This document shows positions 56,401 through 64,000 of a DNA stretch of 64,000 nucleotides, in pieces. The notes under the pieces are model-generated. The model saw nothing but the letters and a program-made list of their open reading frames with translations, was not told the origin of the DNA and searched no databases. The stretch spans positions 3,534,001 to 3,598,000 of the forward strand of contig NZ_AP022595.1 of assembly GCF_010731875.1 (NCBI RefSeq). Reading direction: 5' to 3'. The position numbers and the translations under genes are program-made. This stretch comes from Mycolicibacterium sarraceniae (GTDB lineage: Bacteria; Actinomycetota; Actinomycetes; Mycobacteriales; Mycobacteriaceae). The stretch's first letter is position 1. Each line of letters opens with the position of its first letter.

Positions 56401-58245
56401 ATGGGCGTGCTCATGACAGTGGGCAACGGTGCCGCCCCGGGTGTGATCGCCCGCGTCGATGTCGATGTGGTCAGCCGCTTCAGAACGTGCTGCAGGGCGC
56501 TGGGCCTGCAGGTGCGCGATCGTCGGCGGCCCGCGGATCTGGCTGCCGCCCGAATCGGATTCTCTGCGCTGACAAGGCTTGCCCAAGACCAATGCGACGC
56601 ATGGGCCGGCTTGGCCGCTGCCGGCGACACCTCTGCGTCGGTGATCGAAGCGATCGCAGCCACCCGCGGCTCCGCCGGTGTACTGGCACGCATGATCGAA
56701 CTGGAACCTGGCGCATTGGGTTTCACCTACGACACTGGGCTGTATTTGCAATTCCGGGCCACGGGCCCCGACGATTTCGAGCTGGCCCACGCGGCCACGC
56801 TCGCGACCACTGGGCGATTCGGTGAGGCCGATGCGATCGTTGCCGACGTCGTCGCCCGCACCGGTGAAACCCACCGCTCGCGGTGGGTGGCGACGACCAT
56901 TCAGTACCGCAGCCAACGGTGGTCGGATGTCGTCAAACTTCTGACTACGCTGGTCACGGACACCGCGCTGGACCAGTCGTTCGCCCATGCCGTGCGGATT
57001 GCCCTCGGCGTCGCTCTGGCTCGGTTGGGGATGTTCGCTCCCGCGCTGTCGTATCTGGAGGAGTCCGGCGGTCCCTTGACTGTGGCGGCCGTGGACGGGG
57101 CATTGGCCAAGGCGCTGGTATTGAGGGCGCAAGGTGAGGAGGAGGCCGCGGCCGAGGTGCTCCAGGAGCTCTACGCCGCCAACCCCGCGAATGTCGAAGT
57201 CGAAGAAGCGCTGTCGAACCCGTCCTATGGCATCGTCACGACATCCGCGGCCCGGATCGAGGCACGCACCGACCCGTGGGATCCTGTCACCGAACCGGGT
57301 GAAGACGACTTCGTTGATCCCGGAACCCATCAGCGCAAGGCCGTGTTGTTGGCCGAAGCCGAAGACCAACTCGCCCAGTTCATCGGGCTGGAGCAGGTCA
57401 AAGACCAGGTGTCGCGGCTGAAGAGCTCGGTCGCCATGGCGCTGCTGCGTCAGGACCGCGGTCTCGCGGTCGCCCAGCGCTCGCATCATCTGGTGTTTGC
57501 CGGCCCGCCTGGCACGGGCAAGACCACGATCGCGCGGGTGGTGGCCAAGATCTATTGCGGTCTGGGTCTTTTGAAGCGGGAGAACGTCCGTGAGGTGCAC
57601 CGGGCGGATCTGATCGGCCAGCACATCGGGGAGACCGAAGCCAAGACCAACGCGATCATCGACAGTGCGCTCGACGGCGTGCTGTTCCTCGACGAGGCCT
57701 ATGCGTTGGTGGCCACCGGTGCCAAGAACGACTTCGGCCTGGTGGCTATCGACACGCTGTTGGCCAGGATGGAGAACGATCGCGATCGTCTGGTGGTGAT
57801 CGTCGCCGGGTATCGCGCGGACCTCGATCGATTCCTGGACACCAACGAGGGGTTGCGGTCACGCTTCACTCGCAGTATCGATTTCCCGTCGTACGTCCCT
57901 GGCGAACTGGTCGAGATCGCCAGCGCGATGGCCAAACAGCGTGACAGTGTCTTCGACCGGCGCGCGCTGGATGATCTGGCGACTCTGTTCGGGCGGCTGG
58001 CATCGATGACGACACCGGATGCGAACGGGGTCGAACGCCGCAGCCTCGACATCGCAGGCAACGGGCGCTTCGTCCGCAACGTGGTCGAACGCTCCGAAGA
58101 GGAACGTGAGTTTCGACTCGACCATTCCGAGGCGGCGAGTACCGGAGACTTCTCTGACGAGCAGCTGATGACGATCACCGCGGACGACGTGAGGCACTCG
58201 GTGATTCCGCTGCTGCGCGGTCTGGGTCTGGAGATGCCGAAATGA
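56401..58245 (+). CDS. eccA3: ESX-3 AAA+ ATPase EccA3
   Basis: A 614-residue cytosolic chaperone-like ATPase of type VII secretion. Residues about 1-290 are TPR-like helices; the CbxX/CfqX AAA domain has Walker A AGPPGTGKTTIARV (Lys374), Walker B VLFLDEAYAL and the sensor region. Much of the AAA part is near-identical to M. tuberculosis EccA3 (Rv0282), e.g. REVHRADLIGQHIGETEAKTN. EccA engages PE/PPE-EspG cargo. It overlaps eccB3 by 4 nt. ATGs at 56401 and 56413 are possible. Confidence 0.95.
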   Translation: MGVLMTVGNGAAPGVIARVDVDVVSRFRTCCRALGLQVRDRRRPADLAAARIGFSALTRLAQDQCDAWAGLAAAGDTSASVIEAIAATRGSAGVLARMIELEPGALGFTYDTGLYLQFRATGPDDFELAHAATLATTGRFGEADAIVADVVARTGETHRSRWVATTIQYRSQRWSDVVKLLTTLVTDTALDQSFAHAVRIALGVALARLGMFAPALSYLEESGGPLTVAAVDGALAKALVLRAQGEEEAAAEVLQELYAANPANVEVEEALSNPSYGIVTTSAARIEARTDPWDPVTEPGEDDFVDPGTHQRKAVLLAEAEDQLAQFIGLEQVKDQVSRLKSSVAMALLRQDRGLAVAQRSHHLVFAGPPGTGKTTIARVVAKIYCGLGLLKRENVREVHRADLIGQHIGETEAKTNAIIDSALDGVLFLDEAYALVATGAKNDFGLVAIDTLLARMENDRDRLVVIVAGYRADLDRFLDTNEGLRSRFTRSIDFPSYVPGELVEIASAMAKQRDSVFDRRALDDLATLFGRLASMTTPDANGVERRSLDIAGNGRFVRNVVERSEEEREFRLDHSEAASTGDFSDEQLMTITADDVRHSVIPLLRGLGLEMPK

Positions 58246-59741
58246 GCTTCACGTCCCGCACACCGGTGAACCACAACGCCGATCAGGTCACCTATCGCCG
58301 GGGTTTCGTCACCAGGCACCAAGTCACGGGTTGGCGATTTCTGATGCGGCGCATCGCCTCTGGTGTGGCACTGCACGACACTCGCATGCTCACGGATCCG
58401 CTGCGCACCCAATCACGCTCGGTCGTCATGGGTGTCCTGATCGTCGTGACCGGACTGATCGGGTGTTTCGTCTTCTCCCTGCTCAAACCCGGTGGCTCGG
58501 TGGGTAATAACGCGGTGCTGGCAGACCGTGACACCGCAGCGCTATACGTGCGGGTCGATGATCGTCTGCACCCGGTGCTCAATCTCACCTCGGCGCGGCT
58601 GATCGCGGGTCATCCCGTCACACCGACCAGCGTGGGGAGCGCGGCCCTGGACAAGCTCGCCCGCGGCGCAACGGTCGGCATACCCGGCGCACCAGAACGT
58701 ATGGTGCAGAACAGTTCTGGCGATACGGACTGGACGGTCTGCGACAGCGCCGCATCCAAAAATCCGGGTGTGACAGTCATCGGCGGCCGGGTGGCCGGTG
58801 GAGGTGTCCGCGCCTCTGCTCTGCCGCCGGACAAGGCGGTCCTGGTCGTCGCCGGTACACCTGATGCTCCGACGACCTGGTTGTTGTGGGAGGGCCGGCG
58901 TAGCCGAGTAGACCTTGCCGACCATGCCGCCACCGATGCCTTGGGTCTTGGTACGACAATTCCCGCCCCGACCCAGATCGCACCAGGTTTGTTCAATTCG
59001 ATCCCCGAGGGTGCGCCGCTGGTGGCCCCGGTGATCCCCGGCTCGGGGGCGCCGCCGCAATTCGCGATGTCGGTTCCCGCACCGGTGGGTGCGGTGGTGG
59101 CGGGGTTCGGTCCCGACGGGACGCTGGCGTACTACGCAGTGCTGCCCGACGGCCTGCAGTCGGTGTCACCGGTTGTTGCTGACTTGCTGCGAAACACGAA
59201 CTCCTATGGGCTGCAACAACCTCCGCGGCTCGGTGCGGATGAGATCTCTCGTCTTCCGGTATCTCGAATGATCGATACGGCGGCGTTCCCCGCCAAGAGC
59301 GTCGGCCTGGTCGATCCGGCGGCCGCACCAGTTGTCTGCTCCCAGTGGTCGAAGGCTGCCGGAGCGAGCGCCAGTTCGTTGGTCCTGTTGTCGGGTGCGG
59401 CGTTGCCGATCGCTGAGGGAAAACAACCCGTCGATCTGCCCGGCAATGGCACGTCGGCCGCGCGCGTGGTACTTCCCGTCGGCAAGGGTTACTTCGCGCA
59501 GACCGTGGGCCAGGAGTCGGCCTCGCCGCCTGCCGGCTCGTTGTTTTGGCTGTCGGATGCTGGAATGCGATACGGCATCGAGGCCGCGAACTCCGATGAG
59601 CTGACTCAGACGCTGACGGCCCTGGGCCTGACGTCACCCGCGACGCCGATTCCGTGGTCAGTGCTCACCCTGTTCGCCGCGGGGCCCCCGTTGTCGAAGG
59701 CTGGCGCGCTGGCCGTGTTTGTAGGAACGGAGAACCGTTGA
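58242..59741 (+). CDS. eccB3: ESX-3 core component EccB3
   Basis: A 499-residue bitopic protein of the secretion membrane complex. The N-terminal cytoplasmic segment [32 protein letters not shown] is followed by one helix (about 65-84, [21 protein letters not shown]) and the periplasmic repeat domain (EccB). The order eccA-eccB-eccC fits ESX-3. It overlaps both neighbours by 4 nt. Confidence 0.95.
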   Translation: MSFTSRTPVNHNADQVTYRRGFVTRHQVTGWRFLMRRIASGVALHDTRMLTDPLRTQSRSVVMGVLIVVTGLIGCFVFSLLKPGGSVGNNAVLADRDTAALYVRVDDRLHPVLNLTSARLIAGHPVTPTSVGSAALDKLARGATVGIPGAPERMVQNSSGDTDWTVCDSAASKNPGVTVIGGRVAGGGVRASALPPDKAVLVVAGTPDAPTTWLLWEGRRSRVDLADHAATDALGLGTTIPAPTQIAPGLFNSIPEGAPLVAPVIPGSGAPPQFAMSVPAPVGAVVAGFGPDGTLAYYAVLPDGLQSVSPVVADLLRNTNSYGLQQPPRLGADEISRLPVSRMIDTAAFPAKSVGLVDPAAAPVVCSQWSKAAGASASSLVLLSGAALPIAEGKQPVDLPGNGTSAARVVLPVGKGYFAQTVGQESASPPAGSLFWLSDAGMRYGIEAANSDELTQTLTALGLTSPATPIPWSVLTLFAAGPPLSKAGALAVFVGTENR

Positions 59742-62700
59742 GCAGGCTCATCTTCGAGGCACGCAGGCGACTTTCCCCACCTCCCGTGCGCAAGGGTGCG
59801 ATCACGATCGAGGCCCCGCCGGAACTGCCGCGCGCTGTGCCGGCTTCCTTGCTGCGGCGAGCCCTCCCGTATTTGATCGTCATGCTGATCGTCGGCATGA
59901 TCGTCGCGCTCTTCGCGACCGGGATGCGGCTGATCTCACCACAGATCTTGTTCTTCCCATTCGTCCTCCTGCTGGCTGCGACAGCCTTGTATCGCGGGAA
60001 CGACAACAAGTTGCGTACCGAGGAAGTCGACGCCGAACGCGCCGATTATTTGCGCTATTTATCCGTCGTGCGTGACAACGTGCGTGCTCAGGCCGCCGAG
60101 CAGCGGGCCAGCCTTGAGTGGTCCCATCCCGATCCCGCTGTGCTGGCTTCGATTCCAGGTTCTCGCAGACAGTGGGAGCGCGATCCGGGGGACCGGGACT
60201 TCCTCGTGGTGCGCACCGGCCTGCACGACGTGGCGCTGGATACGGCGTTGCGGGTCAAGGACATTGCCGACGAAGTGGATTTGGAGCCCGTGGCGCACAG
60301 TGCCCTTCGCGGCCTGCTGGATGTCCAGCGAACGGTCCATCGCGCGCCGACGGGAATTGACCTCGCGTCGATTTCGCGGCTCACGCTGGTCGGGGACGGC
60401 GATGCGGCGCGCTCGGCGCTGCGGGCATGGATTGCACAGGCTGTGACCTGGCACGACCCAAGCCTGCTCGGCGTTGCCCTGGCCAGCCCTGACGTGGACG
60501 GCGAAAACTGGTCATGGCTCAAATGGCTTGCTCACGTGGATATTCCGGGTGCTCTCGACGGCGTTGGCTCGGCCCGCTATCTCAGCTCCGACCCAGATGA
60601 ACTGGTCTCGAAGATCGGGCCGGCGCTGGCCGAGCGCCCCGAGTTCGGCGACGAGTTGGGCCGCGGTCTGCGCCATCTCTTGATCGTGGTCGACGATCCC
60701 GGTTATGACCTCTCGGCGTCGGTGTTGTCGGCCCATTGGGCCGGTGTCACCGTCGTTCACGTCACTGCGACCGAACCGCACCGGGAGCAGTATTCGGATC
60801 CCGAACGGCCCGTGCTGAGGATCTCCGAGGGCGGCATCCAGCGTTGGGGCACCCAGAGGTGGCAAACTTACGTGGACAGCGCCGATCAGCTGTCCACCGA
60901 TGAGGCCTCGCACCTGGCCCGGCAACTGGCGCGCTGGGACTCCAATCCCAGCCACGCCGGTTTGCGCTCGGCGGCCGTCAGCGGTGCCACATTCACCACC
61001 CTGCTCGACATCGATGACGCCACGCAGCTGGACGTACCCGAGCTGTGGGCGCCGCGCGAGCGCGACCGCGAGCTGCGAGTACCGATCGGCGTGAGGACGA
61101 CCGGCGAGCCGTTGTACTTCGACCTCAAGGACGAGGCCGAGGGCGGGATGGGCCCGCACGGTCTGATGATCGGTATGACGGGCTCCGGCAAGTCCCAGAC
61201 TCTCATGTCGATCCTGTTGTCCCTGTTGACAACTCACTCCGCTGAGCGACTGATCGTCATCTACGCCGATTTCAAGGGCGAGGCCGGCGCCGACATATTC
61301 CGCCATTTTCCCCAAGTCGTGGCGGTCATTTCGAATATGGCGGAAAAGAAATCGCTGGCGGATCGATTCGCCGACACATTGCGTGGTGAAGTCGCGCGCC
61401 GAGAGATTCTGCTTCGCGATGCGGGACGCCGCGTGCAGGGCAGCGCGTTCAACTCGGTCACCGAATACGAAGCCGCGATCGCGGCCGGCCACGAGCTACC
61501 CCCGCTGCCGACGCTTTTCGTGGTCGCCGACGAATTCACACTGATGCTCGCCGACCATCCGGAATACGCGGAGCTGTTCGATTATGTTGCGCGCAAAGGC
61601 CGGTCGTTTCGGATCCACATCCTGTTCGCATCGCAGACTCTGGACGTCGGGCGGATCAAGGACATCGACAAGAACACGTCGTACCGGATCGGCCTGAAGG
61701 TCGCCAGCCCGGCCGCGTCACGTCAGATCATCGGCGTCGAGGATGCATTTCACATCGAGGCGGGCAAGGAGCACAAGGGCGTCGGATTCCTGGTGCCGGC
61801 ACCCGGTGCGGAGCCGGTCAAATTTCGCAGCACATATGTCGACGGCATCTACGACCCGCCTGCGCGGCCCAGATCCTATGTGGTGCCTGCCGATCCCCAC
61901 CCGCAGTTGTTCACCGCGGCGGAGGTCGGACTCGACGAGGATGTGGTGATCGTGTCCGGTGACGATCGTTTGCCGAGACCCACACCCAAGAAGCTCATCG
62001 CGACGATCGGCGAGCAGCTGGCTGACTACGGCCCACGAGCACCGCGACTGTGGCTGCCACCGCTCGATGACCCGATCCCGCTGGCCGAGGTCCTCGCCGG
62101 AGCCCACATTCCGATGGGGCTGGGACAGTGGCCGCTCGGCGAGATCGACCGCCCGTTCGAGATGCGCCGGGACCCGCTCGTCTTCGATGGCACCTCCTCC
62201 GCGGGGAACATGGTGATCCATGGCGGCGCCAAGTCGGGGAAATCGACTGCGCTGCAGACATTCGTTCTCTCCGCGGCGGCGCTGCATTCACCGGACCAGG
62301 TGTCGTTCTACTGCATTGACTACGGGGGCGGCCAGCTTCGGGCGCTGGAAGATCTCGCCCATGTCGGCAGTGTCGCGTCTCCGCTGGAGGCTGAGCGAAT
62401 CCGCCGCACGTTCGGCGAACTCGACCAGCTCCTGGAGGATAGGCAACGTGCCGGGTACGGCGCCGGCTATCCGCACGTCTTTCTCATCATCGACAACCTT
62501 TACGCCTTCAGTCGAGACAACACCGACCAGTTCAACACCCGCAACCCACTCCTGGCCAAGGTCACCGAACTGGCGAATGCCGGTCTGGCATACCGTATCC
62601 ACGTGGTCGTGACCACTCCGAACTGGCTCGAGGTGCCGTTGGCGATGCGCGACGGGCTGGGCCTGCGCCTGGAGCTGCGACTGCCGGATTCGCGTGACAG

Positions 62701-63682
62701 CAACGTTCGAGTTGCCGGTGCACTGCGCAGGCCTGCGGAATCGGTGCCCTACGATCAGCCGGGCCGTGGTCTGACCATGGCGGCCGAACATTTTCTCTTT
62801 GCGAAACCCGAGCTCAGTCAGATCCAACAGCTCAACGCTCGTGATCCAGGGCAGTCGGCACCACGGGTGCGATTGCTCCCGACCGAGCTCGCACCGGCCC
62901 AGATCGCACCCCTGTATGTCGGGCCCGAACAGGTGGTCATCGGCCAGCGCGAGCGCGATCTCACCCCGGTGGCACTGGACTTCGGCACGCATCCGTTGCT
63001 GATGGTTTTGGGCGACAGCAAGTCCGGCAAGACGACCCTGTTGCGCCACATAATCCGGACACTGCGTGAGAATTCGACGGCGGACCGGCTCGCTTTCACC
63101 GTGCTGGACCGGCGACTGCGGCTCGTCGACGAGGCTCTGTTTCCCGACAACGAGTACACAGCGAATACCGACCGCATCGTCCCGGCAGTGCTGGGGTTGT
63201 CGGCGATTGTCGAAGGCCGCCGCCCGCCGGCCGGGTTGTCGACAGCAGAGCTGAGGACGTGGAGCTTCACGGGCCATACGCACTACCTGCTGGTCGATGA
63301 CGTCGATCAACTGCCCGATGGGCCGGCGATGTCGGGGCCCTACGCCGGAGCGCGACCGTGGACTCCGCTGATCGGCTTACTCTCCGAAGCCGCCGATCTG
63401 GGGCTTCGGGTGATCGTCACCGCGCGTGCGTCGGGCTCCGCCCACATCCTGATGACGAATCCGTTGCTGCGCCGGATGAACGACCTACAGGCCACGACGC
63501 TGATGTTGTCGGGTAATCCGCAGGACAGTGCCAAGATTCGCGGGCACCGGTTCAGCAGGTCGGCACCGGGCCGCGGAATGCTGCTCGATGAGAGCGACGC
63601 GCCGACGTATCTGCAGCTTGTCAATCCGTTGATCGGATCGCCGGTCGGCGGCCCCGACACTATCGATGGGAGTCTGTCATGA
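59738..63682 (+). CDS. eccC3: ESX-3 FtsK/SpoIIIE-type ATPase EccC3
   Basis: A 1314-residue motor in a single chain, as in ESX-3 (ESX-1 splits it). Two membrane helices near residues 48-85 are followed by a DUF domain and three ATPase modules with Walker A motifs [13 protein letters not shown] (Lys485), [14 protein letters not shown] (Lys835) and [14 protein letters not shown] (Lys1098). The first module has the Walker B VVADEF. The TTG at 59738 overlaps the eccB3 stop; it ends within the PE5 start. Confidence 0.95.
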   Translation: MSRLIFEARRRLSPPPVRKGAITIEAPPELPRAVPASLLRRALPYLIVMLIVGMIVALFATGMRLISPQILFFPFVLLLAATALYRGNDNKLRTEEVDAERADYLRYLSVVRDNVRAQAAEQRASLEWSHPDPAVLASIPGSRRQWERDPGDRDFLVVRTGLHDVALDTALRVKDIADEVDLEPVAHSALRGLLDVQRTVHRAPTGIDLASISRLTLVGDGDAARSALRAWIAQAVTWHDPSLLGVALASPDVDGENWSWLKWLAHVDIPGALDGVGSARYLSSDPDELVSKIGPALAERPEFGDELGRGLRHLLIVVDDPGYDLSASVLSAHWAGVTVVHVTATEPHREQYSDPERPVLRISEGGIQRWGTQRWQTYVDSADQLSTDEASHLARQLARWDSNPSHAGLRSAAVSGATFTTLLDIDDATQLDVPELWAPRERDRELRVPIGVRTTGEPLYFDLKDEAEGGMGPHGLMIGMTGSGKSQTLMSILLSLLTTHSAERLIVIYADFKGEAGADIFRHFPQVVAVISNMAEKKSLADRFADTLRGEVARREILLRDAGRRVQGSAFNSVTEYEAAIAAGHELPPLPTLFVVADEFTLMLADHPEYAELFDYVARKGRSFRIHILFASQTLDVGRIKDIDKNTSYRIGLKVASPAASRQIIGVEDAFHIEAGKEHKGVGFLVPAPGAEPVKFRSTYVDGIYDPPARPRSYVVPADPHPQLFTAAEVGLDEDVVIVSGDDRLPRPTPKKLIATIGEQLADYGPRAPRLWLPPLDDPIPLAEVLAGAHIPMGLGQWPLGEIDRPFEMRRDPLVFDGTSSAGNMVIHGGAKSGKSTALQTFVLSAAALHSPDQVSFYCIDYGGGQLRALEDLAHVGSVASPLEAERIRRTFGELDQLLEDRQRAGYGAGYPHVFLIIDNLYAFSRDNTDQFNTRNPLLAKVTELANAGLAYRIHVVVTTPNWLEVPLAMRDGLGLRLELRLPDSRDSNVRVAGALRRPAESVPYDQPGRGLTMAAEHFLFAKPELSQIQQLNARDPGQSAPRVRLLPTELAPAQIAPLYVGPEQVVIGQRERDLTPVALDFGTHPLLMVLGDSKSGKTTLLRHIIRTLRENSTADRLAFTVLDRRLRLVDEALFPDNEYTANTDRIVPAVLGLSAIVEGRRPPAGLSTAELRTWSFTGHTHYLLVDDVDQLPDGPAMSGPYAGARPWTPLIGLLSEAADLGLRVIVTARASGSAHILMTNPLLRRMNDLQATTLMLSGNPQDSAKIRGHRFSRSAPGRGMLLDESDAPTYLQLVNPLIGSPVGGPDTIDGSLS

Positions 63683-63990
63683 CACTCAATGTCGTCCCCG
63701 AGGGTCTGTCGGCGGCCAGCGCGGCGGTCGAGGCTTTGAGCGCACGGCTGGCTGCCACGCACGCCGCCGCGGCACCGCTCATCAGCTCCGTGCTGCCCCC
63801 GGCCGCCGATGCCGTGTCAGTGCAAGCGGCGCTGGCCTGTGCGACGAAGGGATCCGAGCACACTGTCGCGGCCGCCGACGGTGTTGTCGAATTGGGGCGC
63901 GCCGGAACGGGTGTGGCGCAATCGGCGGCGAGCTATGCCGCAGGGGACGCACTTGCCGCGGTTTCCTACGGCGGGCAGGGGGTCAGCTGA
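63679..63990 (+). CDS. PE5: PE family protein PE5 (ESX-3 substrate)
   Basis: A 103-residue protein that is a PE domain alone: [25 protein letters not shown], then helical hairpin to [15 protein letters not shown], with the Y-x-x-x-D/E secretion signal (YAAGD). It parallels M. tuberculosis PE5 (Rv0285). A PPE4-esxG-esxH group is expected just beyond the window. It overlaps eccC3 by 4 nt. Confidence 0.93.
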   Translation: MTLNVVPEGLSAASAAVEALSARLAATHAAAAPLISSVLPPAADAVSVQAALACATKGSEHTVAAADGVVELGRAGTGVAQSAASYAAGDALAAVSYGGQGVS

Positions 63991-64000
63991 AGCTCCTCGG

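Overview
The window is chromosomal DNA from a fast-evolving, high-GC mycobacterium (Mycolicibacterium-like). The evidence is the mycobacterial dcw cluster with wag31 and sepF, an ESX-3-type type VII secretion locus with a PE protein, a PecA-type aspartic protease, MptA and LppM homologues, and very GC-rich codon use. The first 26 kb follow the gene order of the M. tuberculosis Rv2174-Rv2144 interval, in the opposite orientation. The remainder is a mosaic of metal-handling genes, defence modules and decayed genes.

Layout. (1) 1-2.7 kb, minus strand: start of mptA, idsA2, lppM and a GNAT acetyltransferase. (2) 3.0-24.7 kb, plus strand: a DUF3040 protein, MraZ boxes and mraZ, then rsmH-ftsL-pbpB-murE-murF-mraY-murD-ftsW-murG-murC-ftsQ (mostly 1-4 nt overlaps), ftsZ, pgeF, a YggS-type PLP protein, sepF, a YggT protein, wag31 and a small membrane protein: the division and peptidoglycan machinery. 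(3) 24.7-29.6 kb: a TIGR01777 epimerase, a C39-like lipoprotein, a class I glutamine amidotransferase, a scar of gene remnants (serine hydrolase, SDR, internally deleted universal stress protein) and a TerC protein. (4) 29.6-39.1 kb, minus strand: a four-gene Wadjet-type (JetABCD, DUF2397/DUF2398/TIGR02680/DUF2399) anti-plasmid operon followed by a HipB-like antitoxin with three 26-bp palindromic operators and a hipA gene with an internal deletion. A tRNA-like sequence lies just upstream of jetA. (5) 39.3-40.6 kb: a PecA-like aspartic protease without a PE domain. (6) 41.3-48.8 kb: an AbiEi/AbiEii toxin-antitoxin operon cut exactly at its gene junction by a 3.3-kb Mu/Tn5053-like element (15-bp inverted ends, 5-bp target duplication), then a two-gene unit made of a protein with an in-frame TGA and a short ApeA-N-domain-like protein. 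(7) 48.9-56.2 kb: a metal island with NicT nickel/cobalt permease, ArsR regulator, superoxide dismutase with a structured leader, FhuF-like 2Fe-2S protein, CbtBA under a cobalamin riboswitch, a desulforedoxin-like microprotein, CopCD and YcnI. (8) 56.4 kb to the end: eccA3-eccB3-eccC3-PE5, the start of an ESX-3 locus (iron/zinc-linked secretion), continuing past the window.

The most informative regions are the AbiE operon split by the transposon (its pre-insertion sequence can be reconstructed), the Wadjet-HipBA island with its operator triplet, the coupled TGA-interrupted/ApeA-like pair, and the 81-nt structured element upstream of sodA. A cluster of seven homopolymer frameshifts between 42.07 and 45.67 kb stands out from an otherwise frame-clean window and needs checking against raw reads.
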